Shown here one piece after another: positions 48,818 to 57,620 of a stretch of DNA of 64,000 nucleotides. Source of the stretch: Burkholderia sp. GAS332 (GTDB lineage Bacteria; Pseudomonadota; Gammaproteobacteria; Burkholderiales; Burkholderiaceae); NCBI GenBank assembly GCA_900142905.1, contig FSRV01000001.1, forward strand, positions 930,001 to 994,000. Direction: 5' to 3'. A program made the position numbers and the translations under genes. The stretch's first letter is position 1, and each line of letters begins with the position of its first letter. The notes under the pieces are model-generated. The model made no database searches, was not told where the DNA came from, and saw nothing but the letters and a program-made list of their open reading frames with translations.

Positions 48818-49780
48818 ATGAGCATCACGGATACGACTCTTGCCGAAGCTGAGATCCTGCTGGCGCAGCCGCGTGGGTTCTGTGCCGGCGTCGATCGGGC
48901 GATCGAAATCGTAGAGCGGGCCATCAAGCTGCATGGTTCGCCGATCTACGTGCGCCACGAAATCGTCCATAACGCCTATGTCGTCGAGGATTTGCGCAAG
49001 AAGGGTGCGATCTTCATCGAGCAGCTGGAAGAAGTGCCGGCCGGCAATACGGTCATTTTCAGCGCGCATGGCGTGTCGAAAGCGGTGCGTTCGGAAGCCG
49101 AGTCGCGCGGCCTGCGGGTGTACGACGCCACCTGTCCGCTCGTGACCAAGGTGCATATCGAAGTCGCGAAGATGCGCCAGGACGGCTTCGACATCGTGAT
49201 GATCGGCCACAAGGGCCACCCTGAAGTCGAGGGTACGATGGGGCAGGCAGGCGAAGGCATGCATCTGGTGGAAGACATCGAAGACGTGCAGGCCTTGCAG
49301 CTGGCCGATCCCGAGCGGATCGCGTTCGTGACGCAAACCACGCTGTCGGTCGACGATGCAGCCGAAATCATTGGCGCCCTGAAGGCGAAATATCCGGCGA
49401 TCCGCGAGCCGAAGAAGCAGGACATCTGCTACGCCACGCAAAACCGCCAGGATGCGGTCAAGTTCATGGCGCCGCAATGCGACGTCGTGATTGTGGTCGG
49501 CAGCCCGAATAGTTCGAACTCGAACCGGTTGCGCGAGCTGGCCGAAAAGCTCGGCGTGCCTTCCTATATGGTGGACTCGCCGGATCAGATCGATCCGGTT
49601 TGGGTCGAAGGCAAGCGCCGGATCGGCGTGACGGCGGGCGCCTCGGCGCCGGAAGTGCTGGCGCAAGCGGTCATCGGCCGGTTGCGTGAGCTCGTCGGCG
49701 TGCGCAACGTGCGTGCGCTCGAAGGCATTGAGGAAAACATCGCGTTTCCGCTGCCGCGCGGGCTGGGTCTGCCTGCCTGA
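48818..49780 (+). CDS. ispH: 4-hydroxy-3-methylbut-2-enyl diphosphate reductase
   Basis: This 320-residue iron-sulfur enzyme is the last step of the MEP isoprenoid pathway, giving IPP and DMAPP. Cluster cysteines are in [27 protein letters not shown] and [14 protein letters not shown]. The proton-relay and substrate motifs [10 protein letters not shown] and TAGASAPEV follow. It is co-transcribed with the FKBP isomerase gene and ends at a strong terminator. Confidence 0.97.
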   Translation: MSITDTTLAEAEILLAQPRGFCAGVDRAIEIVERAIKLHGSPIYVRHEIVHNAYVVEDLRKKGAIFIEQLEEVPAGNTVIFSAHGVSKAVRSEAESRGLRVYDATCPLVTKVHIEVAKMRQDGFDIVMIGHKGHPEVEGTMGQAGEGMHLVEDIEDVQALQLADPERIAFVTQTTLSVDDAAEIIGALKAKYPAIREPKKQDICYATQNRQDAVKFMAPQCDVVIVVGSPNSSNSNRLRELAEKLGVPSYMVDSPDQIDPVWVEGKRRIGVTAGASAPEVLAQAVIGRLRELVGVRNVRALEGIEENIAFPLPRGLGLPA

Positions 49781-49804
49781 CAATCAGCCGACGTTTCTGA
49801 AAGA

Positions 49805-49833
49805 AAAGCGCGCCCTTGGGCGCGCTTTTTTTA
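49805..49833 (+). terminator. Terminator of ispH
   Basis: The stem AAAAGCGCGCCC and GGGCGCGCTTTT is followed by more T residues, 25 bp past the ispH stop. Confidence 0.88.
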
Positions 49834-50001
49834 CGTCTGCAGATTTGTGAACCTGCCGCTAATAAAGTGCCAGATCAGCGAAACGGGTCGTTTTAAATGT
49901 CCACTTACACAAATTCTTTTGAATTGCGATCTGGTTTTTAATCGACGCCACATCGATGCGACCCCGTTTAAATGATCTCAAACGCGTTGCGTTCATTTTT
50001 G

Positions 50002-50020
50002 ACGCACTAAAATAGTGCGT
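50002..50020. promoter_or_regulatory. NtrC-box-like dyad upstream of livJ
   Basis: ACGCACTAAAATAGTGCGT has perfect 8-bp arms around AAA. The core GCAC-N7-GTGC matches the known form of enterobacterial NtrC (GlnG) sites. It lies about 100 bp upstream of a sigma54-like promoter, a normal distance for an enhancer site. The binding protein is inferred, not shown. Confidence 0.5.
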
Positions 50021-50121
50021 GCGCCTTGATATCAATGAAAACGTAATACTTAACGCAAACCACGGTGCAATCGGGGATCGGGCCATATCGCTGCAACACT
50101 TGATGCCATTGGGCGCAGCGG

Positions 50122-50137
50122 TGGTGCAACTGATGCA
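50122..50137 (+). promoter_or_regulatory. Sigma54-like promoter upstream of livJ
   Basis: TGGTGCAACTGATGCA has GG and GC separated by 10 bases, as in the -24/-12 consensus TGGCAC-N5-TTGCA. It matches at TGG, the sixth-position C and the final TGCA, but deviates at two of the -24 bases and one of the -12 bases. Confidence 0.4.
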
Positions 50138-50229
50138 CGAAAAATAGTCGCAACCCGGTTGCGCCTTTTGTGGGATTCCTCTCTCAAAATAAGGTTGCAA
50201 TGCAGGAAAACCCCACCGTTTCAACAATA

Positions 50230-50257
50230 TTGCCCGTCGCATAATTGGAGTTACAAT
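50230..50257 (+). promoter_or_regulatory. Sigma70-like promoter of livJ
   Basis: TTGCCC and TACAAT are separated by 16 bp, which would place the start site near 50264 and give a leader of about 60 bases before the livJ ATG. Confidence 0.45.
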
Positions 50258-50322
50258 GCGCGCGTTCTCAAGGCCTCCGGGTCCCGAACAATAGATTTTG
50301 CAAGGCGCAGGAGACCTACTTA

Positions 50323-51522
50323 ATGCGAGTCAAATTTGCTTACGCCGTGTCCATCGTGGCTGCGGTTGCGATGTTGACCGCGTGCGGCAAGAAGCAGGAT
50401 AGCGAGGCGGGAGCAGGTGCGTCGGCTGCCACGGCAGCGGCGGCCCCCGCGAGCGAAGTGACTATCGTGAAGATCGGTCATGCGGCCCCATTAACAGGCA
50501 GCATTGCGCATCTTGGCAAGGACAATGAAAACGGCGCGCGTCTGGCGGTCGAGGAAATCAACGCGCAGGGCTTGACCATCGACGGTCACAAGATCCAGTT
50601 GGAGCTCGACGCACAAGATGATGCAGCGGACCCGAAAACGGGTACGGCGGTCGCTGAAAAACTCGTCGAGGATCATGTTGTCGCCGTGGTCGGGCACCTG
50701 AATTCGGGCGTCTCGATTCCAGCGTCGAAGATCTATAGCGACGCCGGGATTGTGCAGATCTCGCCGTCGTCGACCAATCCGGGGTACACGCAGCAAGGTT
50801 TCAAGACGACGTATCGGGTGGTCGCGACCGATGCCCAGCAGGGTCCGGCGCTTGCCAACTACGCGACGAAAGTGCTCGGCGCGAAACGCATCGCGATCGT
50901 CGACGACTCGACCGTATACGGTAAGGGGCTGGCCGACGAGTTCGCGAAGGCGGCAGAGGCGAGCGGGGCGAAGATCGTCGCGCGTGAAGCCACGAATGAC
51001 AGGGCTACGGAGTTTCAGGCCGTCCTTAGGAAGATCAAGCGTGTTCAGCCGGACGTGATCATGTTCGGCGGCATGGACGCAACGGGCGGGCCGTTTACCA
51101 AACAGGCGGCGGCGCTCGGTATCAGGGCAAAAATCCTTGGCGGCGACGGTGTGTGTACCGACAAGGTAGGTGAGCTGGCGGGAACCGCCGTGCAAAACCT
51201 GGTCTGTTCGGAGGCAGGACTTGCGCTTTCGAAAATGGATAAGGGAGCGGACTTCGAAAAGAAGTACGTCGACCGCTTCCACACACCGGTGCAGATTTAC
51301 GCACCGTTCACGTATGACGCTGTGTACGTGATTGTCGATGCAATGAAGCGCGCTAATTCGATCGAGGCGCCCAAGGTGCTGGCTGCGATGCCGTCTACCG
51401 ATTACAACGGGGTAATCGGCCACATCGCGTTCGACGACAAGGGTGATTTGAAAGAGAGCGCCATTACGCTTTACGACTTCAAGGACGGCAAAAAAGCGGT
51501 CCTCGACGTCGTGAAGATGTGA
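50323..51522 (+). CDS. livJ: Branched-chain amino acid ABC importer, substrate-binding lipoprotein
   Basis: This 399-residue periplasmic binding protein of the LivJ/LivK type has a lipoprotein signal (MRVKFAYAVSIVAAVAMLTACGK, lipobox LTAC). An Ala-rich linker follows, then VKIGHAAPLTGSIAHLGKDNENGARLAVEEIN, the usual family start. The binding-site region is PSSTNPGYT. The start at 50323 follows GCAGGAGACC; the longer frame is not used. It is separated from livHMGF by its own terminator, so binding protein and membrane parts can be expressed at different levels. The ligand could be Leu/Ile/Val or a related compound. Confidence 0.92.
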   Translation: MRVKFAYAVSIVAAVAMLTACGKKQDSEAGAGASAATAAAAPASEVTIVKIGHAAPLTGSIAHLGKDNENGARLAVEEINAQGLTIDGHKIQLELDAQDDAADPKTGTAVAEKLVEDHVVAVVGHLNSGVSIPASKIYSDAGIVQISPSSTNPGYTQQGFKTTYRVVATDAQQGPALANYATKVLGAKRIAIVDDSTVYGKGLADEFAKAAEASGAKIVAREATNDRATEFQAVLRKIKRVQPDVIMFGGMDATGGPFTKQAAALGIRAKILGGDGVCTDKVGELAGTAVQNLVCSEAGLALSKMDKGADFEKKYVDRFHTPVQIYAPFTYDAVYVIVDAMKRANSIEAPKVLAAMPSTDYNGVIGHIAFDDKGDLKESAITLYDFKDGKKAVLDVVKM

Positions 51523-51540
51523 TGACGGGACGTTCAGCCT

Positions 51541-51575
51541 GACGGCACCGAAACCACCCAACGGTGCCGTTTTTG
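51541..51575 (+). terminator. Terminator or attenuator between livJ and livH
   Basis: The stem GACGGCACCG and CGGTGCCGT is followed by TTTT, 19 bp past livJ. Partial read-through would give the excess of binding protein common in such systems. Confidence 0.75.
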
Positions 51576-51752
51576 CATCCGCCATCGGCAAGTCCACGAC
51601 TGCATCCCAGTCGTAAGGCGAACCGGGCAGCGGATAACCCTTACCGGTCTTTTACATCAGTACCCGCAGTGCCGTTGAGATTGGCGTACCGCATCACCGC
51701 CCACCGGCTGATGAAGAACGCGAATCCAGTCGCACGGGCTAAGGAGCATTAA

Positions 51753-52703
51753 ATGGATATCTTCATCCAGCAGGTCCTCAACGGGCTGGTGCTTGGCAGC
51801 GTTTACGCCATCATCGCACTGGGCTATACGATGGTTTACGGCATCTTGGGCATCATCAACTTCGCGCATGGCGATGTGTTGATGGTGGGCGCGATGGTTG
51901 CGCTCTCAGCCATAGGCGTGCTTCAGAACCACTTCCCCGGCCTCGGCAATGTGCCGACGCTCATCATCGCGTTGATCATCGCGGCAGTGGTTTGCTCGCT
52001 GGTCGGCTACACGATTGAGCGCGTGGCCTACCGGCCGTTGCGTAAAGCGCCGCGTCTCGCCCCGCTGATCACCGCGATCGGCGTGTCGATTCTGCTGCAG
52101 ACCCTCGCGATGATGATCTGGTCGCGCAACCCGCTGCCGTTCCCGCAGCTGTTGCCCACGGACCCGATCAACGTGATCAAGGCCACTGACACGACGCCAG
52201 GCGCCGTGATCTCGATGACCGAAATCGTGATCATCGTGGTGGCGTTCCTCGTGATGGGCGGCCTGCTGCTGCTGGTTCACAAGACCAAGCTGGGCCGCGC
52301 GATGCGTGCGATCGCCGAGAACCCCGGCGTTGCCAGCCTGATGGGCGTGAACCCGAACTTCGTGATTTCGGCGACCTTCATGATCGGCTCGGCGCTCGCT
52401 GCTCTGGCCGGTGTGATGATCGCGTCCGAATACGGCAACGCACACTTCTATATGGGCTTCATCCCAGGTCTGAAGGCCTTTACCGCGGCGGTGCTGGGCG
52501 GGATCGGCAATCTCGGCGGGGCGATGGTGGGCGGCGTGCTGCTCGGTCTGATCGAACAGTTGGGGGCGGGTTATATCGGCAACCTGACCGGCGGGGTGTT
52601 CGGCAGTAACTATCAGGACGTGTTCGCGTTCATCGTGCTGATCATCGTGCTGGTGTTCCGTCCGTCGGGTCTGCTCGGCGAACGTGTTGCGGATCGCGCT
52701 TGA
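51753..52703 (+). CDS. livH: Branched-chain amino acid ABC importer permease LivH
   Basis: This 316-residue inner-membrane permease has eight or so helices. MDIFIQQVLNGLVLGSVYAIIALGYTMVYG is the family start. The EAA-like loop is LGRAMRAIAENPGVASLMGVN, and AFTAAVLGGIGNLGGAMVGG is the conserved Gly-rich helix. It pairs with LivM. It is 26 bp before livM, in a livH-livM-livG-livF operon. Confidence 0.94.
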   Translation: MDIFIQQVLNGLVLGSVYAIIALGYTMVYGILGIINFAHGDVLMVGAMVALSAIGVLQNHFPGLGNVPTLIIALIIAAVVCSLVGYTIERVAYRPLRKAPRLAPLITAIGVSILLQTLAMMIWSRNPLPFPQLLPTDPINVIKATDTTPGAVISMTEIVIIVVAFLVMGGLLLLVHKTKLGRAMRAIAENPGVASLMGVNPNFVISATFMIGSALAALAGVMIASEYGNAHFYMGFIPGLKAFTAAVLGGIGNLGGAMVGGVLLGLIEQLGAGYIGNLTGGVFGSNYQDVFAFIVLIIVLVFRPSGLLGERVADRA

Positions 52704-52729
52704 TCCCGGGCCATAAGGAGTAAACAGAC

Positions 52730-53899
52730 ATGACCTCAATTCAACCGATCGAGCCGTCCACGACGCTCATTCCTGAAAAGAACCTGACCAAGACGCTGAC
52801 CGTCGGCATCATCACCGCGATCTTCGTGATCGCGGCGCCGATGATCATCGGTGCGGCCGGCGGCAACTACTGGGTCCGCGTGCTCGACTTCGCGATGCTG
52901 TACGTGATGCTGGCGCTGGGTCTCAACGTGGTGGTCGGCTTTGCCGGCCTGCTGGACTTGGGCTACATCGCGTTTTATGCAATCGGCGCCTATGTCGCGG
53001 CGCTGCTGTCTTCGCCGCACCTGACCTCGCAGTTCGAGTGGATCGCGCATCTGTTCCCGAACGGGTTGCACACGCCGATCTGGATCATCGTGCCGATCGC
53101 CATGGGGCTCGCCGCGACGTTCGGGATTCTGCTCGGCGCGCCGACCCTGCGTCTGCGTGGCGACTATCTCGCGATCGTGACCCTGGGCTTCGGGGAAATC
53201 GTGCGGATCTTCATGAACAACCTCGACCGTCCGGTGAACATCACCAACGGCCCGAAGGGGATCACGGGGATCGACCCGGTGCAGGTGGGCGGCTTCAGCC
53301 TCGCGCAGACGCATTCGCTGTTCGGTTTGCAGTTCCCGTCGGTGTACTTGTACTACTACCTGTTCGTGATGTGCTCGCTGCTGGTGATCTGGGTGTGTAC
53401 GCGCTTGCAGCACTCCCGTATCGGCCGTGCATGGGCCGCGATCCGCGAGGACGAAATCGCCGCCAAGGCCATGGGCATCAACACCCGTAACGTGAAGTTG
53501 CTGGCCTTCGCAATGGGCGCGTCGTTCGGCGGTCTGTCGGGCGCGATGTTCGCCGGCTTCCAGGGCTTCGTGTCGCCGGAATCGTTCACCTTCTGGGAAT
53601 CGGTCGTGGTGCTGGCCTGCGTGGTGCTGGGCGGCATGGGCCACATCCCCGGCGTGATTCTCGGGGCGGTGCTGCTCTCCGTGTTCCCCGAATTCCTGCG
53701 CTCGACGATGGGTCCGCTGCAGAACGCGATCTTCGGCCATGAAATCGTCGATACCGAAGTGATCCGTCAGTTGCTGTACGGCCTCGCGATGGTCGTGATC
53801 ATGCTGTACCGCTCGGAAGGCCTGTGGCCGTCGCCGAAGCACGAAGACAAGATTGCGAAACTGGCGAAGCGCGCTGGCAAGAAGCCGGTGCGGGCGTAA
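52730..53899 (+). CDS. livM: Branched-chain amino acid ABC importer permease LivM
   Basis: This 389-residue inner-membrane permease has a hydrophilic start (TSIQPIEPSTTLIPEKNLTK), then LDFAMLYVMLALGLNVVVGFAGLLDLGY, the LivM hallmark. RGDYLAIVTLGFGEIVRIFMNNLDRPVNITNGPKG is the conserved loop, and IGRAWAAIREDEIAAKAMGIN is the EAA-like motif. A hairpin lies between its stop and livG. Confidence 0.94.
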   Translation: MTSIQPIEPSTTLIPEKNLTKTLTVGIITAIFVIAAPMIIGAAGGNYWVRVLDFAMLYVMLALGLNVVVGFAGLLDLGYIAFYAIGAYVAALLSSPHLTSQFEWIAHLFPNGLHTPIWIIVPIAMGLAATFGILLGAPTLRLRGDYLAIVTLGFGEIVRIFMNNLDRPVNITNGPKGITGIDPVQVGGFSLAQTHSLFGLQFPSVYLYYYLFVMCSLLVIWVCTRLQHSRIGRAWAAIREDEIAAKAMGINTRNVKLLAFAMGASFGGLSGAMFAGFQGFVSPESFTFWESVVVLACVVLGGMGHIPGVILGAVLLSVFPEFLRSTMGPLQNAIFGHEIVDTEVIRQLLYGLAMVVIMLYRSEGLWPSPKHEDKIAKLAKRAGKKPVRA

Positions 53900-53925
53900 G
53901 GGTGCCGGGCCACGGCCCTGCATGG

Positions 53926-53959
53926 GACCAGAGTAAGCGCTGAAGCGCTAACTCTGGTC
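53926..53959. promoter_or_regulatory. Hairpin between livM and livG
   Basis: GACCAGAGTAAGCGCT and AGCGCTAACTCTGGTC form a 16-bp stem with one mismatch and a very short loop, 17 bp before the livG start. There is no T-run, so it is more likely an RNA stability or processing element than a terminator. Confidence 0.55.
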
Positions 53960-53976
53960 GACACACGAGGAAAAAC

Positions 53977-54750
53977 ATGAGCGACAACATTCGACTGTCC
54001 GTCAAAGGCGTCAACAAGCGCTTCGGCGGCTTGCAGGCACTGTCCGACGTCGGCCTGCAAATCAAGTCGGGCCAGATTTACGGCCTGATCGGCCCGAACG
54101 GCGCAGGCAAGACGACCTTCTTCAATGTGATCACGGGTCTGTACACGCCGGATTCGGGCGAGTTCAAGCTCGACGGCACGGAGTACACGCCGACCGCCGT
54201 TTATCAGGTGGCGAAGGCGGGTATTGCGCGTACGTTCCAGAACATCCGTCTGTTCGGCGGCATGACCGCGTTGGAAAACGTGATGGTCGGCCGTCACGTG
54301 CGCACGAAGCACGGTCTGATCGGCGCGGTGTTTCAGACGCCGGCTGAGCGCAAGGAAGAGCGCGAGATCAAGGAACGCGCAATCGAACTGCTGGAATACG
54401 TCGGCATTGCGCAGTACGCGGACTACACGTCGCGCAATCTGTCGTACGGTCACCAGCGTCGTCTGGAAATCGCCCGTGCACTGGCAACGGATCCGAAGCT
54501 GCTCGCGCTCGACGAACCGGCTGCCGGCATGAACGCAACGGAAAAGGTCGAACTGACCAAGCTGCTGGACAAAATCCGCAGCGACGGCAAGACGATTCTT
54601 CTGATCGAGCACGACGTGAAACTGGTGATGGGTCTGTGCAACCAGATGACGGTGCTCGACTACGGCAAGGTGATTGCGCAGGGTCTGCCGTCAGACGTGC
54701 AGAAGGATCCGAAGGTGATCGAAGCTTATCTGGGTGCGGGGGTCCACTAA
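53977..54750 (+). CDS. livG: Branched-chain amino acid ABC importer ATPase LivG
   Basis: This 257-residue ATPase has Walker A GPNGAGKTT near residue 41, a Q-loop in GIARTFQNIRLF, signature NLSYGHQRRLEIARAL, Walker B LLALDEPAAGMN and the switch His in LIEHDVKLVMGLC. The C-terminal extension LPSDVQKDPKVIEAYLG is typical of LivG. Its stop shares one base with the livF start (TAATG). Confidence 0.95.
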   Translation: MSDNIRLSVKGVNKRFGGLQALSDVGLQIKSGQIYGLIGPNGAGKTTFFNVITGLYTPDSGEFKLDGTEYTPTAVYQVAKAGIARTFQNIRLFGGMTALENVMVGRHVRTKHGLIGAVFQTPAERKEEREIKERAIELLEYVGIAQYADYTSRNLSYGHQRRLEIARALATDPKLLALDEPAAGMNATEKVELTKLLDKIRSDGKTILLIEHDVKLVMGLCNQMTVLDYGKVIAQGLPSDVQKDPKVIEAYLGAGVH

Positions 54751-55466
54751 TGGCAACGGCAATGTTGAAAATCAAGGGCCTGCAGGTCAATTACGGCGGC
54801 ATCCAGGCAGTCAAGGGTATCGACCTCGAAGTCGCGCAGGGCGAACTGGTCACGCTGATCGGCGCGAACGGCGCGGGCAAGACCACGACGATGAAGGCGA
54901 TCACGGGTCTGAAGCCGTACTCGGCAGGCGATATCGAGTACATGGGCCAGTCGATCAAGGGCATCCCGGCGCACGAACTGCTCAAGCGCGGTCTGGCGAT
55001 GGTGCCGGAAGGCCGAGGCATTTTCTCGCGCATGTCGATTGTCGAAAATATGCAGATGGGTGCTTATCTGCGTAATGACACGGACGGCATCAAGGCGGAC
55101 GTCGACCGTATGTTCGGCTTCTTCCCGCGCCTGAAGGAACGTGCGACGCAGTACGCGGGCACACTCTCGGGTGGTGAACAGCAGATGCTGGCCATGGCGC
55201 GCGCGATCATCAGCAAGCCGAAGCTGTTGTTGCTCGACGAACCGTCGATGGGTCTGTCGCCGATCATGGTCGAGAAGATCTTCGAAGTGGTGCGGGCGAT
55301 CTCGGCTGAAGGCATGACGGTGCTGCTGGTCGAGCAGAACGCGCGTCTCGCGCTGCAGGCGGCCAATCGCGGTTACGTGATGGACTCGGGTCTGGTGACG
55401 ATGTCCGGCGACGCGAAGCAGATGCTGGATGATCCGAAGGTGCGCGCGGCTTATCTGGGTGAGTAA
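54750..55466 (+). CDS. livF: Branched-chain amino acid ABC importer ATPase LivF
   Basis: This 238-residue ATPase has Walker A GANGAGKTT near residue 37, signature LSGGEQQMLAMARAI and Walker B LLLLDEPSMGLSPIM. The LivF-type end is DAKQMLDDPKVRAAYLGE. The start at ATG 54750 overlaps the livG stop; the frame before it lies within livG. It is the last gene of the operon, with a terminator 44 bp later. Confidence 0.95.
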   Translation: MATAMLKIKGLQVNYGGIQAVKGIDLEVAQGELVTLIGANGAGKTTTMKAITGLKPYSAGDIEYMGQSIKGIPAHELLKRGLAMVPEGRGIFSRMSIVENMQMGAYLRNDTDGIKADVDRMFGFFPRLKERATQYAGTLSGGEQQMLAMARAIISKPKLLLLDEPSMGLSPIMVEKIFEVVRAISAEGMTVLLVEQNARLALQAANRGYVMDSGLVTMSGDAKQMLDDPKVRAAYLGE

Positions 55467-55509
55467 GCTGGGTAGATAAGCCGGGCTAAGTTTGCCTTAG
55501 CCTTAGCCG

Positions 55510-55550
55510 TAAAAAAGGCCGCATGCGTTTCAATCACGCATGCGGCCTTT
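55510..55550. terminator. Terminator of the liv operon
   Basis: The stem AAAGGCCGCATGCGT and ACGCATGCGGCCTTT has A/T-runs at both ends. It lies between livF and the convergent acetyltransferase gene and may serve both. Confidence 0.87.
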
Positions 55551-55575
55551 CTCTATTTCGGCGCTTGCCCGGCGG

Positions 55576-56043
55576 TTACGCCGCAGGCGTTTCCGCCAGT
55601 TCGCCCAATCGTTTGCCGAGACTGATCACAGCATCCGCACGATAACCGAGCGCCTCATAGAACGCCCGCACATCGGCCTTCGCGGACAGCACCTGCAAAT
55701 TCAGCTTCGGGCAGCCGCGTTCGGTCAGCGCGGTTTCGACATGCGCGACCAGACGCTTGCCGATACCGTGACGACGCAACGATTCATCGACCGCGAGCGA
55801 ATACAGCCAGCCTCGGTGCCCGTCGTAGCCCCCCATCACTGTGCCGACGATACGTTCGCCGAACACCGCGACAAAGAACAGTTCCGGTTGCGTCGCCAGC
55901 TTGTTGGCGATCGACAGATGCGGATTGCGCTGCGGCCTCGTCACGTCCCGGTACTCGGGGAACGCTTCCTGCCACAGCGCGACCACGGCATCGGTGTCGC
56001 TCGCTTCGAAGCGGCGGATCGATAGCGTTGCGGTCGTCGTCAT
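55576..56043 (-). CDS. ypeA: GNAT acetyltransferase, YpeA family
   Basis: This 155-residue acetyl-CoA-dependent transferase has the acetyl-CoA-binding loop RRHGIGKRLV near residue 90. VGTVMGGYDGHRGWLYSLAVDE and RGCPKLNLQVLS, then VISLGKRL at the end, match E. coli YpeA closely. The acceptor substrate is unknown. It starts 18 bp after the stop of the aminotransferase gene, so the two are probably co-transcribed. Confidence 0.87.
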   Translation of the reverse strand: MTTTATLSIRRFEASDTDAVVALWQEAFPEYRDVTRPQRNPHLSIANKLATQPELFFVAVFGERIVGTVMGGYDGHRGWLYSLAVDESLRRHGIGKRLVAHVETALTERGCPKLNLQVLSAKADVRAFYEALGYRADAVISLGKRLGELAETPAA

Positions 56044-56061
56044 ACGCGTTTTCCTGGGTGA

Positions 56062-57246
56062 TTACAGCGTGTCGAGAATCGAACGCAGCATCGCCATCAT
56101 CTGGTCGATTTCTTCGTTCGTGACGTTCAGCGCCGGCATGAAGCGCAGCAGGTTCGGACGCGCCGCGTTCAGCAGCAGGCCGTCGGGTTGCATTACGCGA
56201 GCCTTCTCGACGATCTGATTGCCGATATCCTTGCCGAGCAGCAGGGCGCGCAGCAGACCTTCACCGCGTTCGCCTTCAAAGCCACGTTCTTCAGACAATT
56301 CGAGCAGCTTGGCGCGCAGATACTCGCCGCGCGCGCGTACGCCTTCGAGGAAGCCCGGCGCGGTCAGTTGCGAGATCACCGAGTAGCCGACCGCTGTCAT
56401 CAGCGGATTGCCGTTGTACGTACCACCCTGATCGCCGGCTTCGAACACGGCAATATCGGCCTTCGCGAGCAGCGCCGCGAGCGGCACGCCGCCGCCGATG
56501 CCCTTACCGAGCGTCATGATGTCCGGCTCGATGCCCGACAACTCGTAGGCAAACAGGGTGCCGGCGCGGCCACAACCGCTTTGCACTTCATCGACGATCA
56601 AGAGCAGGTTGTGTTTTTTAGTCAGCGCGCGCAGTTGCTGCATGAATTCGCGTGTGGCGGGAATCACGCCGCCTTCGCCCTGAATCGGCTCGAGCATCAC
56701 GGCGACGGTCTTCGCGTTGATGAGCTTTTCGACCGACGCGATGTCGTTCAGATCCGCTTTCGGGAAGCCCGGCACTTGCGGAGCGTAGATCGTGTCCCAG
56801 CCCGGCTTGCCGCTGGCGGACATGGTGGCGAGCGTGCGGCCGTGGAAGCTGTGATCGAACGTGATGATTTCGAACGCGCCGTCCTTGAACTTCTTACCCC
56901 ACTTGCGCGCGAGCTTGATTGCGCCTTCGTTCGCTTCGGCGCCGCTGTTCGCGAAGAACACCTTGTCGAAACAGCTGTGCTGGGTGAGCAATCCAGCGAG
57001 CTTCGCCATCGGCTCGTTGTAGAAGGCCGGCGACGGATTCAGCAGCAGCTTCGATTGCGTGTTCAGCGCTTCGATCATGCCGTCGTTGCAGTGGCCGAGG
57101 CTGTTGACCGCCCACCCCTGGATGAAGTCCAGATATCGCTTGCCGTTGTTGTCGTAGAGCCAGGAGCCCTTGCCGTGCGTGAAAACGATTTCGGGCCGGT
57201 TCGTGATGTACATCAGCGACTCGATCGGGTACTCATTGAAATTCAT
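56062..57246 (-). CDS. argD: Acetylornithine/ornithine-type class III aminotransferase
   Basis: This 394-residue PLP enzyme of the ArgD group should interconvert N-acetylglutamate semialdehyde and acetylornithine or act on a similar omega-amine. The PLP-binding region is [18 protein letters not shown]; the pocket motif is [17 protein letters not shown]. The Schiff-base lysine lies in [19 protein letters not shown], and [13 protein letters not shown] follows. The start is [10 protein letters not shown] at 57246. It is not beside other arg genes, so a catabolic role is possible; the symbol is tentative. Confidence 0.85.
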   Translation of the reverse strand: MNFNEYPIESLMYITNRPEIVFTHGKGSWLYDNNGKRYLDFIQGWAVNSLGHCNDGMIEALNTQSKLLLNPSPAFYNEPMAKLAGLLTQHSCFDKVFFANSGAEANEGAIKLARKWGKKFKDGAFEIITFDHSFHGRTLATMSASGKPGWDTIYAPQVPGFPKADLNDIASVEKLINAKTVAVMLEPIQGEGGVIPATREFMQQLRALTKKHNLLLIVDEVQSGCGRAGTLFAYELSGIEPDIMTLGKGIGGGVPLAALLAKADIAVFEAGDQGGTYNGNPLMTAVGYSVISQLTAPGFLEGVRARGEYLRAKLLELSEERGFEGERGEGLLRALLLGKDIGNQIVEKARVMQPDGLLLNAARPNLLRFMPALNVTNEEIDQMMAMLRSILDTL

Positions 57247-57333
57247 GACGGCAGGCTCCAGACAGCGGGGTGAAGGGTGAGTGAACGGTTGCCGGATAGG
57301 AAACAGGGGCCGGCGAAAACAAAAAAAGCAAAC

Positions 57334-57360
57334 AAAAAAGCCACGGCATGCCGTGGCTTT
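57334..57360 (-). terminator. Terminator upstream of the argD-like gene
   Basis: AAAGCCACGGC and GCCGTGGCTTT form the stem, with AAAAAA on the plus-strand left, giving a U-run on the minus-strand message. It is about 260 bp past the reductase stop. Confidence 0.75.
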
Positions 57361-57517
57361 CATGATTCGAACTGCTTGCGCCTTTGTGCGGCGCGAATCC
57401 GTGACGAAGCCAGCGGCGTCCCTAAGGGAGCGGTGAGCGGCGACGTCGGAGTTCGGATTGGATGCGGTTCATGCGCGAAAGAATACGACAAGGAAAGCGC
57501 TGGTGTAAACCATGAAT

Positions 57518-57552
57518 TTGCACAAATCCGCATCAAAAGCGGATTTGTGCAA
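57518..57552. repeat. Perfect 14-bp inverted repeat
   Basis: TTGCACAAATCCGC and GCGGATTTGTGCAA are separated by seven bases, in the gap between the reductase and argD-like genes. It may be a second terminator stem or an operator. Confidence 0.6.
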
Positions 57553-57620
57553 GTTTGCCAGCTTGCTGATTTCGATTTGATGAATGGCCCGATCGTTATC
57601 CGATCAAGCCATTCACCTCG

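Larger units (their letters stand above)
49781..50322. other. AT-rich control region upstream of livJ
   Basis: No gene is supported in this 542-bp stretch, which is clearly richer in A/T than the flanking genes. It contains the ispH terminator, a GCAC-N7-GTGC dyad, a sigma54-like promoter and a sigma70-like promoter, and several TTGCA/TGCAA motifs. Confidence 0.6.
57247..57620. other. Intergenic region with three hairpins
   Basis: No gene is supported. Three stems lie past the stop of the reductase gene: TGAATGGC with GCCATTCA (57580-57615), TTGCACAAATCCGC with GCGGATTTGTGCAA (57518-57552, perfect 14 bp), and GCCACGGC palindrome with a T-run (57334-57360). The last should be the real terminator; the promoter of the argD-like gene lies near it. 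Confidence 0.55.
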
